From Streptomyces sp. MMG1533 (GTDB taxonomy: Bacteria; Actinomycetota; Actinomycetes; Streptomycetales; Streptomycetaceae), in NCBI RefSeq assembly GCF_001279775.1, contig NZ_LGDG01000235.1, positions 4,887 through 68,886 of the forward strand: a DNA stretch of 64,000 nt. Reading direction: 5' to 3'. A model generated the notes under the pieces. It ran no database searches and was not told the DNA's origin. It was given only the letters and a program-made list of their open reading frames with translations. Shown here piece after piece: positions 1 through 9,200 of the stretch (positions are counted from its first letter, which is position 1; every line of letters starts with the position of its first letter). The position numbers were made by a program, and so were the translations under genes.

Positions 1-1
1 G

Positions 2-754
2 CGGCTCTGCCAGGAGCGACGGATCTTCCTGCTGGTCGACGCGCCCAGCACCTGGGTGAGCGTCGACACCGCACGGGCCGGCCTCTCGGCCTTCGACGCC
101 GTCCGCGGCAACCACGCCGGTCTGTACTTCCCGCACCTGCAGCTCACCGACCCGCTCACCGGCCGGCTGCGGTCCTTCCCGCCGTCCGGCGCGGTCGCGG
201 GCGTCATCGCGCGCACCGACTCCGAGCGCGGCGTGTGGAAGGCGCCGGCCGGCACCGAGGCGCGGCTCGCGGGCGTGCACTCGCTCACCGTCGACCTGAC
301 CGACCGCGAGACCGGGCTGCTCAACCCGCTCGGCGTCAACTGCCTGCGGACGTTCCCGCTGACGGGCCCGCTGGTGTGGGGCGCGCGCACCCTTGAGGGG
401 TCCGACGCGCTCGACAGCGAGTGGAAGTACGTGCCCGTGCGGCGGCTCGCACTGCACGTGGAGGAGAGCCTCCAGCGCGGCCTGCAGTGGGTCGTGTTCG
501 AGCCCAACGACGAGAGCCTGTGGCAGCAGATCCGCCTCGGCGCCTCCTCGTACCTGCACACGCTCTTCCGCCAGGGCGCCTTCAAGGGCAGCACCCCGCG
601 AGAGGCGTACTTCGTCAAGTGCGACCACGAGACCACGACCGACGAGGACGTCGCGAACGGTGTCGTCAACGTCCTGGTGGGGATCGCGCCGGTCCGGCCG
701 GCCGAGTTCGTCGTCGTCAAGATCCAGCAGACGTCGGGGCAGTTCGCGCTCTAG
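2..754 (+). CDS. Contractile tail sheath protein, C-terminal part (cut by window start)
   Basis: This is the C-terminal ~250 residues of a phage-type contractile sheath subunit; the reading frame is open from base 2 and the start lies upstream. The motifs RIFLLVDAP, NHAGLYFPHL, PSGAVAGVIARTD, LGVNCLRTFP, YVPVRRLALHVEESL and WVVFEPND are the conserved C-terminal signature of sheath proteins in PVC/Afp-like injection systems and myophages. Sheath subunits stack around the inner tube and contract to drive it out. The tube gene follows 34 bases later, in the usual order. Any paralogous sheath genes would lie outside the window. Confidence 0.95.
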   Translation, partial: RLCQERRIFLLVDAPSTWVSVDTARAGLSAFDAVRGNHAGLYFPHLQLTDPLTGRLRSFPPSGAVAGVIARTDSERGVWKAPAGTEARLAGVHSLTVDLTDRETGLLNPLGVNCLRTFPLTGPLVWGARTLEGSDALDSEWKYVPVRRLALHVEESLQRGLQWVVFEPNDESLWQQIRLGASSYLHTLFRQGAFKGSTPREAYFVKCDHETTTDEDVANGVVNVLVGIAPVRPAEFVVVKIQQTSGQFAL

Positions 755-788
755 CGCCCGCAGATTCATGGAGAGCTGAAGGAATCCG

Positions 789-1313
789 ATGGCTGAGTTC
801 ACGGTCAACGCGCATCGATTCGACCCCTACAAGAACTTCAAGTTCCTGGTCCTGTGGGACGGTCGTACGGTCGCCGGCATCAGCAAGATCAGTCCGCTGA
901 AGCGGACCACGGAGGTCGTCAAGCACCGCCACGGCGGCGACCCCTCCTCCCCGCGCAAGTCGCCGGGCCGCTCCGAGTTCGAGGGCATCACCCTGGAGCG
1001 CGGGGTCACCCACGACCCCGAGTTCGACCGCTGGGCCAACAAGGTCTGGCAGGTCGGCGCGGGGCTCGGCTCCGAGGTGTCCCTGGCCGACTTCCGCAAG
1101 GACATCGTGATCCAGGTCCTCAACGAGGCCGGGCAGGTGGCCGTCTCGCACAAGCTGTACCGGACCTGGCCCAGCGAGTACCAGGTGCTCGGCGAACTCG
1201 ACGCCAACGCCAACGCGGTGGCGATCCAGTCGCTGAAGCTCGAGTGCGAGGGCTGGGAGCGGGACTACGAGGTGCCCGAACCGGAGGAGCCGTCGTTCCT
1301 CAACCCAGCCTGA
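789..1313 (+). CDS. Inner tail tube protein (T4 gp19 / Pvc1-like)
   Basis: This 174-residue protein forms the hexameric rings of the inner tube that the sheath surrounds. The length and the motifs DPYKNFKFLVLWDG near the N-terminus, KSPGRSEFEGITLERGVTHDP in the middle and YRTWPSEYQVLGELDANANA near the C-terminus match the gp19/Pvc1 tube family. An AAGGAA ribosome site lies five bases before the ATG. It sits between the sheath and baseplate-assembly genes, as in other eCIS operons. No second tube paralogue is visible in the window. Confidence 0.95.
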   Translation: MAEFTVNAHRFDPYKNFKFLVLWDGRTVAGISKISPLKRTTEVVKHRHGGDPSSPRKSPGRSEFEGITLERGVTHDPEFDRWANKVWQVGAGLGSEVSLADFRKDIVIQVLNEAGQVAVSHKLYRTWPSEYQVLGELDANANAVAIQSLKLECEGWERDYEVPEPEEPSFLNPA

Positions 1314-1346
1314 GCCGACGGTAGTTGAGGGAGTCGGGGGGACGGT

Positions 1347-2090
1347 ATGACGATCACCGGAGCGGCCGAACTGCTGGCCGCCTGGGAGGCGGGACTTGCC
1401 GAGGCGCCGGTCGGGCGCGCGCTGCTGCTGCACCGTGCGGCGCGGCCCGACGTCGATGCCGGGCGGCTGCCTTCGGTGCCCGTCGGCGAGCGCGAGGCGG
1501 ACCTGTTCGCGCTGCGCCGGGCGCTGTTCGGCGAGCGGATGCAGGTGCGGCTGGAGTGCGCGGCGTGCGGCGCGGACATGGAGTTCGAGCTGGACGCCGG
1601 AGAGCTCGCCGGTTCGCTGGGCGGGCGTGGCGAGCGGGTCGTACCGGTTCAACAGGACGGCTGGGAGGTCGAGTTCCGGTTGCCCGGCGTCGCCGACCTG
1701 GCGGCGGCGGCCCGTGCGGCGGACCCGCGTACGGCGCTGCTCGCGCGGTGCCTGGTGTCGGCGGTGCACGACGGGACGGCGGTGCCGGTGGGCGGATCGG
1801 CGGCGGGGGAGTTGCCCGCGGCCGTGCAGCGCCGGATCGCCGAGGCGGTCGAGGCGGCTGATCCGGGCGCCGATCTGACGCTCAACGTGGCCTGCCCCGA
1901 GTGCGGGCAGGCCACCCGGGCCGAGCTCGACATCGCCTCCTACCTGTGGACCGAACTGGACGCCTGGGCGCGGGACGTGCTGCTCGACGTCCATCTGCTC
2001 GCCACCGCGTACGGGTGGAGCGAGCCGGAGATCCTCGCGCTCAGCCCGCTGCGACGCCGCTACTACCTGGAGCTGTGTGCGGATGTCTGA
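1347..2090 (+). CDS. T4-type baseplate hub assembly chaperone-like protein with two CxxC pairs
   Basis: This 247-residue protein resembles the gp26/gp51-like family called T4-family baseplate hub assembly chaperone, often found right after the tube gene in actinobacterial eCIS. Two zinc-knuckle-like pairs are visible, CAAC around residue 72 and CPEC around residue 183. Each is followed by a short acidic beta segment (DMEFELDAGEL and RAELDIASYLW), which suggests a pseudo-symmetric metal-binding fold. The C-terminus ends in LSPLRRRYYLELC, a conserved helix in the family. The stop overlaps the next ATG by eight bases, so translation is probably coupled. Assignment rests on context plus motifs. 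Confidence 0.75.
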   Translation: MTITGAAELLAAWEAGLAEAPVGRALLLHRAARPDVDAGRLPSVPVGEREADLFALRRALFGERMQVRLECAACGADMEFELDAGELAGSLGGRGERVVPVQQDGWEVEFRLPGVADLAAAARAADPRTALLARCLVSAVHDGTAVPVGGSAAGELPAAVQRRIAEAVEAADPGADLTLNVACPECGQATRAELDIASYLWTELDAWARDVLLDVHLLATAYGWSEPEILALSPLRRRYYLELCADV

Positions 2091-2823
2091 CTCCTCTGCG
2101 GGGCGGTCGGGGCCCGACTTCCTCGACCGGCTGATCGCCCGGCACACCGCACCGGCCGCCACCCCGCGCCCGGGGCGGGTGCGGCCCCGGCTGCCCGGCC
2201 CCTTCGAACGGGTCGAGGCGGTACGGGCACAGGCGGCGACACCGGACGGGGACGGGCTGCTGTGGCCCTCCGCCACGCCGACGGTCGTACCGCCACCGGA
2301 CTCGCCAAGGCCGGCCGCGACCGGCGAGGCCCGGGTGCACACGGAACGGGAGCGGACCGTCGTACGCACCGAACGGGCGCCCGCCGAACCGGACCCGCGC
2401 CCTGCCGCACAAGCCGCGCCCGAGGTCCCGCTGCTGCGGCCCGCCGCGCCACTCGCACCGCGGCAGATGCCCTCCGCCGCCGTGCGGCGTGCGGCGGGAC
2501 CAGGGCGTCCCGACCGGGGCGCCGACCGGCCCGCGGCGTCCGTGCCCGCCCCCTCGGGTGCGCACGCCGCTTCCCCCGCCGTCGTGTCCGCGGCGCTGCG
2601 CCCCGGCGCCGCGGACACGACGGCAGCGCGGGACGCGGTACGGCAGGCCGCGGCCCGGCGACCCCCGCGGGCGGCCGAGCAGGTGGTGCAGGTGCAGATC
2701 GGGCGGTTGGAAGTGACGGCGGCCGAGGCGCCGCCCGGCGGCGCGCGGCAGCGGGCGCCGAAGGCGGGGCGTGCGGGAGCGACCGTGAGCCTCGCGGAGT
2801 ACCTGGCACGGGGGCGCGAGTGA
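2083..2823 (+). CDS. Pro/Ala-rich eCIS accessory protein of unknown function
   Basis: This ~246-residue protein starts at the ATG overlapping the previous stop; a GTG two codons earlier is possible. The N-terminal DFLDRLIARH helix and the C-terminal VVQVQIGRLEVTAAEAP...VSLAEYLARG block are the only segments that look folded. The ~180 residues between them are almost all Pro, Ala, Arg and Gly. The paired motif 'V.IGR.EV.A...P...LS..eYL' recurs in small proteins of this gene position in eCIS operons. No enzymatic motif is visible, and a structural or assembly role is inference from position only. Confidence 0.7.
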   Translation: MSDSSAGRSGPDFLDRLIARHTAPAATPRPGRVRPRLPGPFERVEAVRAQAATPDGDGLLWPSATPTVVPPPDSPRPAATGEARVHTERERTVVRTERAPAEPDPRPAAQAAPEVPLLRPAAPLAPRQMPSAAVRRAAGPGRPDRGADRPAASVPAPSGAHAASPAVVSAALRPGAADTTAARDAVRQAAARRPPRAAEQVVQVQIGRLEVTAAEAPPGGARQRAPKAGRAGATVSLAEYLARGRE

Positions 2824-2871
2824 GCCGCACACAGGCAGCAGTGGGACGAACGGAACCGAGGAACTGACGTC

Positions 2872-3822
2872 ATGAGCAACGCACTGGCCATCGCCCATGT
2901 CACCCAGGCCCTCGCCCTGCTGATCGAGAACAACGTGGGGCCGGAGTTCGGTGAAGCCGTCAAGGTCGAGCCGCGCAAACCGCCGGCCGATCCGCAGGCC
3001 GAGCCGACCATCTCCGTGTTCCTGTACCAGGTCACGCCCAACACCTCGCAGCGGAACAACGACCTGCCGACGCGGGCGTCCGACGGCACCCTGGTCAAGC
3101 GGCCCGCCGCGGCTCTCGACCTGCATTACCTCATCAGCGCGTACGGCGAGGAGACGGAGCTGGTCGGGCAGCGGCTGATCGGCTCCGTGGTGCGCACCCT
3201 GCACGAGACACCGATCCTGCCGAAGGACGTCGTCGAACAGGCCGGTGAGCGGCCCTACCTGGCCGGAAGCGACCTCGCCGAGGCGGCACAGCGCGTGCGG
3301 TTCACGCCGACGGTGATGGACATCGACGAGACGTCGAAGCTCTGGGGGATGCTCCACCAGACCCCGTACTCGCTGTCCGTGGTCTACCAGGCGGCCCTCG
3401 TCTTCATCGACGGCCGCGAGACGCCGGTGACGGCGAAGCCGGTGGAGCGGTCCGACGTACGGGTGCTGCCGTTCGGGGCGGAGGGGGCGCCGGTTCCCCC
3501 GGGGGCCGAGCGCAGAGGTGACGTGCCGTCAAGTAGTGGGCAGGCCGTGGAAGTTGTGAAGGCGAATCCCGAGGAATCCGGCCGGACGAGTGCCAAGCAG
3601 GCCGCGAAGACCCCTGCCAGGACCGCTGGCAAGGCTCCTGCCAAGGCTCCTGCGAAAGCCGCCGCCGAGACCGTTGCCAAGCCCGCCGCAACGACCGCTG
3701 CAACGCCCGCCGCCAAGGCCCCGGCGCGGGCCCGCAAGACCGCTCGGGCGGGCCGGTCGGCGCAGCAGGAACCCCCAAAGAGCGCGCGGCGCCCGGCCGA
3801 CGACGAGAGCACGGAGAACTGA
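2872..3822 (+). CDS. DUF4255 / Pvc16-family tail cap protein with basic tail
   Basis: This 316-residue protein has an N-terminal DUF4255 (Pvc16_N) domain at about residues 5-190, shown by ALAIAHVTQALALLIENN, ISVFLYQVTPNTSQRNND and LDLHYLISAYG. In PVC/Afp particles this family caps the end of sheath and tube. From about residue 235 onward the chain becomes a Lys/Ala/Pro repeat tail (KAPAKAPAKAAA type) resembling histone H1 tails. That tail is not part of the known cap fold. A GAGGA ribosome site lies 10 bases before the ATG. Confidence 0.88.
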   Translation: MSNALAIAHVTQALALLIENNVGPEFGEAVKVEPRKPPADPQAEPTISVFLYQVTPNTSQRNNDLPTRASDGTLVKRPAAALDLHYLISAYGEETELVGQRLIGSVVRTLHETPILPKDVVEQAGERPYLAGSDLAEAAQRVRFTPTVMDIDETSKLWGMLHQTPYSLSVVYQAALVFIDGRETPVTAKPVERSDVRVLPFGAEGAPVPPGAERRGDVPSSSGQAVEVVKANPEESGRTSAKQAAKTPARTAGKAPAKAPAKAAAETVAKPAATTAATPAAKAPARARKTARAGRSAQQEPPKSARRPADDESTEN

Positions 3823-3828
3823 GCCGAC

Positions 3829-5919
3829 ATGGAGACGACGGGGGCAGGTGAGGACATGGGGACGAACGAGCCGAACGGCGACGGCGCGCGCGGCGGGCGC
3901 GGCGGGCGCCCGACGCTGACCGCGGAGATCCGGCGCGTCCTGTCCCGCGTCGACGCCCACGCGGCACGCGCCGGCGGGTCAGGGGGGTCCGGGCCGGTGG
4001 CGTCCGGGCCGGTGGCGTCCGGGGCAGGGCCGTCCGGGTCCGGGTCCGGTTCCGACCGCACCTCTGCCGCACCGACCGGTGAGTCTTCGGCGGCGCCCGA
4101 CGACACCCCCGCACTCACCGCTCCCGGCACCGCCCCCCTCGACGCCCTCGTCGCCTGCTTCGGCCTCACCCCCTTCGAGCGGGACCTCGTACTCCTCGCC
4201 GCCGCCCACGAGCTGGAGCCCACCACGGCCGCCCGGTGCGCCGCCGCCTGCGGCGACCCCGAGCGGGCGCATCCCACCTTCTCGCTCGCCCTGGCCGCGC
4301 TCGCCGAGCCGCACTGGAGCGCGCTGACCCCGGTGGCGCCGCTGAGGCGCTGGCGGATCGTCGAGCCGGTCGACGAGTCACTGCTGACGGCGTCCAGGCT
4401 GCGGCTCGACGAGCGCATCCTGCACTTCCTGCTGGACTCGCCCTACCTGGACGCCCGGCTGCACGGCCAGCTGCGCCGCACCCCGGTGCCCCAGGCGCTG
4501 CCGCCGTCGTACGACCTCGCCGCGAGCCGCCTCGCCGAGGGCTGGACGACCGGGAGCGACGCGCCGCTGGTCGAGGTGACCGGCGGGGACCTGCGCAGCC
4601 GGGCCGACATCGCCGCGGCGGCGGCCGCCCGTTCCGGCGTCGGGCTCTACTCGATGAGCGCCGAGGACATCCCGGCCGACCCCGCCGAGCGCGACCGGCT
4701 GGCCCGGCTGTGGCAGCGCGAGGCGATCCTGCTGCCCGCCGCGCTGCTCGTCGAGGTGGGCGAGCTGGACCGGGACCAGCGGGCGGCGACCGAGGCGTTC
4801 CTGGCCGGGGCCGCCGTACCGGTGGTGGTGTCGAGCGAGGACCCGCTGCGTTCGGAGCGGCCGCTCGGCGCCCGGGTGACCGTGCCGCGCCTGGACGACG
4901 AGGAACAACTCGCCCTCTGGGGCGGCGCGTTCGAGGAGGTCGCCGACCTCGGCGAGGGCGAACTCCGGTCGCTGGTCGCGCAGTTCCAGCTGCCGCCGCA
5001 CGTCGTGCGCTCCGCGGCCGCCGCCGTACGCCGTCGGCTCCCGCTCGAGGACGAGCTCGACGCCGCCGAACTCGCCTGGCGGGCCGGGCTGGAGGAGGCC
5101 CGCATCGGCATGGAGGAGCTGGGCCGCCGCATCGCACCGCAGGCCGGCTGGGACGACCTCGTCCTGCACGAGCGGCAGACGAGCGTGCTGCGCGAGATCG
5201 TCGCGCACGTCCGGCAGCGGGCGACCGTCCACCAGGAGTGGGGGTTCGCGGCCACCCTGCGCCGCGGTCTCGGCGTCACCGCGATGTTCGCGGGCGGCTC
5301 CGGCACCGGCAAGACGCTGGCCGCCGAGGTGATGGCGAAGGAGCTGGGCCTCGACCTGTTCGTGATCGACCTCTCGCAGGTCGTGAGCAAGTACATCGGC
5401 GAGACGGAGAAGAACCTCCGCCGGGTCTTCGACGCCGCCGAACGCGGCGGTGCGCTGCTCCTGTTCGACGAGGCCGACGCCCTCTTCGGCAAGCGCAGCG
5501 AGGTCAAGGACAGCCACGACCGGTACGCCAACCTCGAAGTCAGCTACCTGCTGATGCGGATGGAGGCCTACCGGGGCCTCGCCATTCTCACCACCAACAT
5601 GAAGAAGGCCCTCGACACGGCCTTCCTGCGCCGTATCCGCTTCGTCGTCGACTTCCCCTTCCCGGCGGAACACGAACGCGCGGAGATCTGGCGCCGGGTG
5701 CTGCCGCCGCAGGCGCCGGTCAAGGACATCGACGCGGACCTCCTGGCCCGACTCACCGTCGCCGGCGGCTCGATCCGCAACATCGCGCTGTCCGGCGCGT
5801 TCCTGGCCGCCGAGGAGGGGGATCGCCTCCAGATGCGGCACATGCTCGCGGCGGCCCGCACGGAGTACCTGAAACTGGAGCGCTCCCTGACGCCGACGGA
5901 GGTCCGCGGATGGGTGTGA
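3829..5919 (+). CDS. AAA+ ATPase of the injection system (Pvc15-like)
   Basis: This 696-residue ATPase has its AAA+ core in the C-terminal third. The Walker A motif GGSGTGKT is at residues 489-496, Walker B LLLFDEADALFG has D547/E548, and FLRRIRFVVDFPFP contains the arginine-finger segment. The N-terminal ~430 residues form the family-specific helical region (GLTPFERDLVLLAAAHEL). In eCIS this ATPase is thought to help particle assembly or cargo loading. The start is either ATG 3829 or ATG 3856, which leaves the N-terminal Gly/Ser/Pro-rich stretch uncertain. The stop overlaps the next gene by 10 bases. Confidence 0.93.
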   Translation: METTGAGEDMGTNEPNGDGARGGRGGRPTLTAEIRRVLSRVDAHAARAGGSGGSGPVASGPVASGAGPSGSGSGSDRTSAAPTGESSAAPDDTPALTAPGTAPLDALVACFGLTPFERDLVLLAAAHELEPTTAARCAAACGDPERAHPTFSLALAALAEPHWSALTPVAPLRRWRIVEPVDESLLTASRLRLDERILHFLLDSPYLDARLHGQLRRTPVPQALPPSYDLAASRLAEGWTTGSDAPLVEVTGGDLRSRADIAAAAAARSGVGLYSMSAEDIPADPAERDRLARLWQREAILLPAALLVEVGELDRDQRAATEAFLAGAAVPVVVSSEDPLRSERPLGARVTVPRLDDEEQLALWGGAFEEVADLGEGELRSLVAQFQLPPHVVRSAAAAVRRRLPLEDELDAAELAWRAGLEEARIGMEELGRRIAPQAGWDDLVLHERQTSVLREIVAHVRQRATVHQEWGFAATLRRGLGVTAMFAGGSGTGKTLAAEVMAKELGLDLFVIDLSQVVSKYIGETEKNLRRVFDAAERGGALLLFDEADALFGKRSEVKDSHDRYANLEVSYLLMRMEAYRGLAILTTNMKKALDTAFLRRIRFVVDFPFPAEHERAEIWRRVLPPQAPVKDIDADLLARLTVAGGSIRNIALSGAFLAAEEGDRLQMRHMLAAARTEYLKLERSLTPTEVRGWV

Positions 5920-6269
5920 ACAAGAACTCCGCGAACAAGAACTCCGCGAACGGGAACTCTCCGAACGGCAACTCCGCGCGCAGGAACTCCCGGACCGGGG
6001 ACCCCCGTGAGATCAGGGTGGAGATCGGTGAACTCGCCCTCCACGGCTTCCGCGTGGATCCGGAGCGGGTGTCGGACGCTTTCGAGCAGGAGCTGACCCG
6101 GCTGATCCGCGTCCACGGCGTGCCGGTGGCGGCCCACGGTGCCCTGACCGCCGACACACTGGCCGGCCTGCCTCCGCTGCCGGCCGGCCTGTCCGCCCGT
6201 CGCCTCGGCCAGGAACTGGCGCGGGCCGTGCACGAGGGCCTCAGCGGCCACGGGGAGGTGACCCGGTGA
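5910..6269 (+). CDS. Small eCIS protein with N-terminal Asn/Ser tandem repeat
   Basis: This 119-residue protein starts inside the last codons of the ATPase gene. Residues 4-28 are a tandem Asn-Ser repeat (NKNSANKNSANGNS...) coded by bases 5913-5990. The rest is a folded-looking domain beginning REIRVEIGELALHGFRVD and ending LGQELARAVHEGL. The last part resembles short conserved proteins located just before DUF4157 genes in streptomycete eCIS. It overlaps the giant gene by four bases (GTGA). A chaperone or loading-adaptor role for the neighbouring DUF4157 protein is inference from coupling only. Confidence 0.7.
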   Translation: MGVNKNSANKNSANGNSPNGNSARRNSRTGDPREIRVEIGELALHGFRVDPERVSDAFEQELTRLIRVHGVPVAAHGALTADTLAGLPPLPAGLSARRLGQELARAVHEGLSGHGEVTR

Positions 6270-9200
6270 ACCCCCAGTCCCAGGACGCCCGTTCCGAGCA
6301 GACGGCCGAAGAGCGCCGACGCAAGCGCAAGGAACGCACCGCCAAGTCCCGTACGCCGGAGCCCAAGGACATCGTCAGCGGCGCCGGACAGCCTCTCGAC
6401 CCGGGTGTACGACGGGACTTGGAGGATCGCCTCGGCCACGACCTGAGCCGAGTACGTCTGCACACGGGCCGCGATGCCGGACACCTGACGGACCTGCTCG
6501 GCGCGGACGCGGTCGCGGTCGGCCAGGACGTCTTCTTCGCCGAGGGCACCTTCAAGCCCGGCACCGACGAGGGCCGCCGCCTCCTCGCCCACGAACTCCT
6601 GCACACCGTCCAGAACCCGCACGGTCTCGGCACGCTGCGCGTCGGCCGCGAACTGGGCGCGGTGAGCCTGCCGCAGCAGGCGATCGAGCGCGAGGCGGAG
6701 TCGGCGGCGCAGGACCTCGTACGCGGTGAGGCCGAAGCCCGGCCCGCGACCGCGGACGTGGAGCAGGGGCAGGCGACGCCCGGCTGGCTGCGGTACGCGA
6801 CCGTCGACGCCGACCGTCGACGCATGGAGCAACTGGATCCCGCGACGGTTGTCGACCGTCTCACCAACGGTGTGCTGCGCTCTCTGCGCGGCGACCCCGA
6901 GGACCGGTCGGGGCGGGTGCGGCTGCAACTGGCGCGGATGGCGCCGCAGGTGCAGGACATCGTCCTGGAGCGGCTGGAACAGCGGCTGCCCACGCCCGTC
7001 CTCGACCACCTGCTGGAGGTCGTGCAGGAGACGGAGGAGGCCGGCCCGCTGCCGTGGGAGGCCGCGGCGGCGCCGCCGGCCGTGCCCGGCGCGGGGGAGG
7101 AGGTCGAGGAGGAGCGTCGGCGGGCCTCGGCCGAGGAGCAGCAGGAGGCGGGGGAGCGTACGGATGCCCCCCGGGACGGGGATGGCGGGCGGGAGGCCGA
7201 CGGGCGGACCGGGCCCGGCGGCCGACGGGACGAAGAGACCGAGGGCGCCGAGGGCGCCGGGGATTCCAAGGACGCCGAGGACGCCGCGGGCCAGGAGAAC
7301 GCCCCCGGCGAGAAGGGCGCTGCCCGGGAACGCGAGGCCTCGGCAGGGCAGCAGCAGGAACGGTCCCAGGAGCGGCAGGAGGACCGGAACGCCTCCGGCC
7401 AGGACGCGCAGAAGGACGCGGCGGACGAGCGCGAGGGCGCGGCGGACGCCGAGACGGAACAGAAGGAACAGGACCGGAGCGACGAGCGGAAGGCCCAGGA
7501 GGAGACGGAGGGCGCGCAGGACGAGGCCACGCCTGAACCGGAGAAGCAGGCCGGCGAGCAGGAGCCGCGGCAGTCCGAGGGCACGGGCGGCAGCGAGGTC
7601 GCCTCCCGCCAGGCCACCGCCCCCGGGGCCGTGGACCGGAGCGGGGCCGAGCCCGGTGAGCGGACCAGGACGGGTGGGGATGCCGCTCCCGCCCGTGCCG
7701 CGGGCGACCCGTCGAATGAGGAGGATGCCGGCGACGAGCCGTTGGGGCTGGAATCGGTGGCGGAGGACGACGCCGAGGCACCGGACGCGGAGCCCGACGA
7801 GCAGGACGGCACAGGCGCGGTGCCCGACATCGACCTGGTCGGCGCCACTCCGGCCGCGAAGAACCCGACGCTCGTCGAGCAGCGCAAGAAGGATCCCGCG
7901 CGTCCGATGAGCCCGAGGTCCGTAGACGGCTCGGCCATACCGAGCGGCCCGGAACAGGGCGAGAGGGCGTCCGACACCTCCCGGGGCGCCGACTCGAACG
8001 CCGCGGAGAACGATTCCGAGGACCAGGACCCCTTCGCGGCGCTGTCCGCCGAGCAGGACTCCGGGGCCGGCGAAGAGAGCGGTGCCGGCTCGGAATTGCG
8101 GGCGGGCGGCGAGGCCACCACGGCGCCACTGGCTGAGTCCGCCGACCGTGACTGGGACCGGAAGCACACGGAGGCCCGCCGGGAGGACGCCGACGCCCGT
8201 CGCCGCGACGAGGAGGCCCCGACCGCCGACGGTGCGCCCGGCGGTACGGCGGCCCCCGGCCCGGGCCCCGGAGAAACGGCAGCGCCCGGACAGTTGGACA
8301 AGGCGGGCGAGGACGCCCGTAAGCAGGAGACCGGGACTTCCTCTTCCGTGTCCGCCGCGTCGGCGACGGACGGCCGAAGGGGCGGAACCGAGGAGCAGGG
8401 CGGCGGGCGCGGCACCGATACCGCCGGTTCGGCGCAGCAGAAGCAGAGCAAGCAGACCGGCGCGGGCCCGCAGGAGAGCACCGGGCGCGGCGGCGACGCC
8501 TCCGGGCAGGGCGACTCGGCCCCCGAGCCCGCTCCCGAGACCGGAGCGCCGGATGTCACCGAGGGCCGTGGCCCCGCGACCTCGGCGGGACCGGAGAGTG
8601 GCCCGGACCGGGTCTCGACCCCGGGTCCGGCCGCCGCGCCCAAGCTCGCCCCCGGCAACGGCCCTTCCCCGCAGTCCGCCGGACCCGAGGCGGCGACCAA
8701 CGCGCCCAAGGCCGCCGGTGCTCCCGCAGCCGGCGCCTCGACCGGCTCGCGCGCCCGGCCCACGGGCAGCAGGCGGCAGGCGGCACGCAAGGTGGCGAAG
8801 AGCGTCCGCCGCGGTGGCGGAGGCGGCGGCGGTACGGCGTCCGCACCCGCACCCGTACGGTCGGGCGGCCAAAGTGGCGGCCGTCCCGCCCCGGCCGCAG
8901 GCGCCAAGCCCAAGAAGGAGGCACCCGCCCCGGACGTCTCCAACGCCACGCCCGAGTCGGGTCTGGCGACGGCGGGATCGCTCAAGCCGCACCAGGCGTT
9001 GGAGACGCTGAGGGGCGTCGACGGCGCGGTGGGCCGTTCGGTCGAGAAGGAGCGCTCGACGCTGCGCAAGGCGCCGCCGACCACGCAGCGCCCGTCAGGT
9101 TCGCCGCGCACGGTCCCCGGCGGCCCGACGCCCGCGGCCCCCGGCACGTACACCAACGCGAAGGTGGCCCGCACCGAGGCGGCCGCCGGCAAGACCCCCG

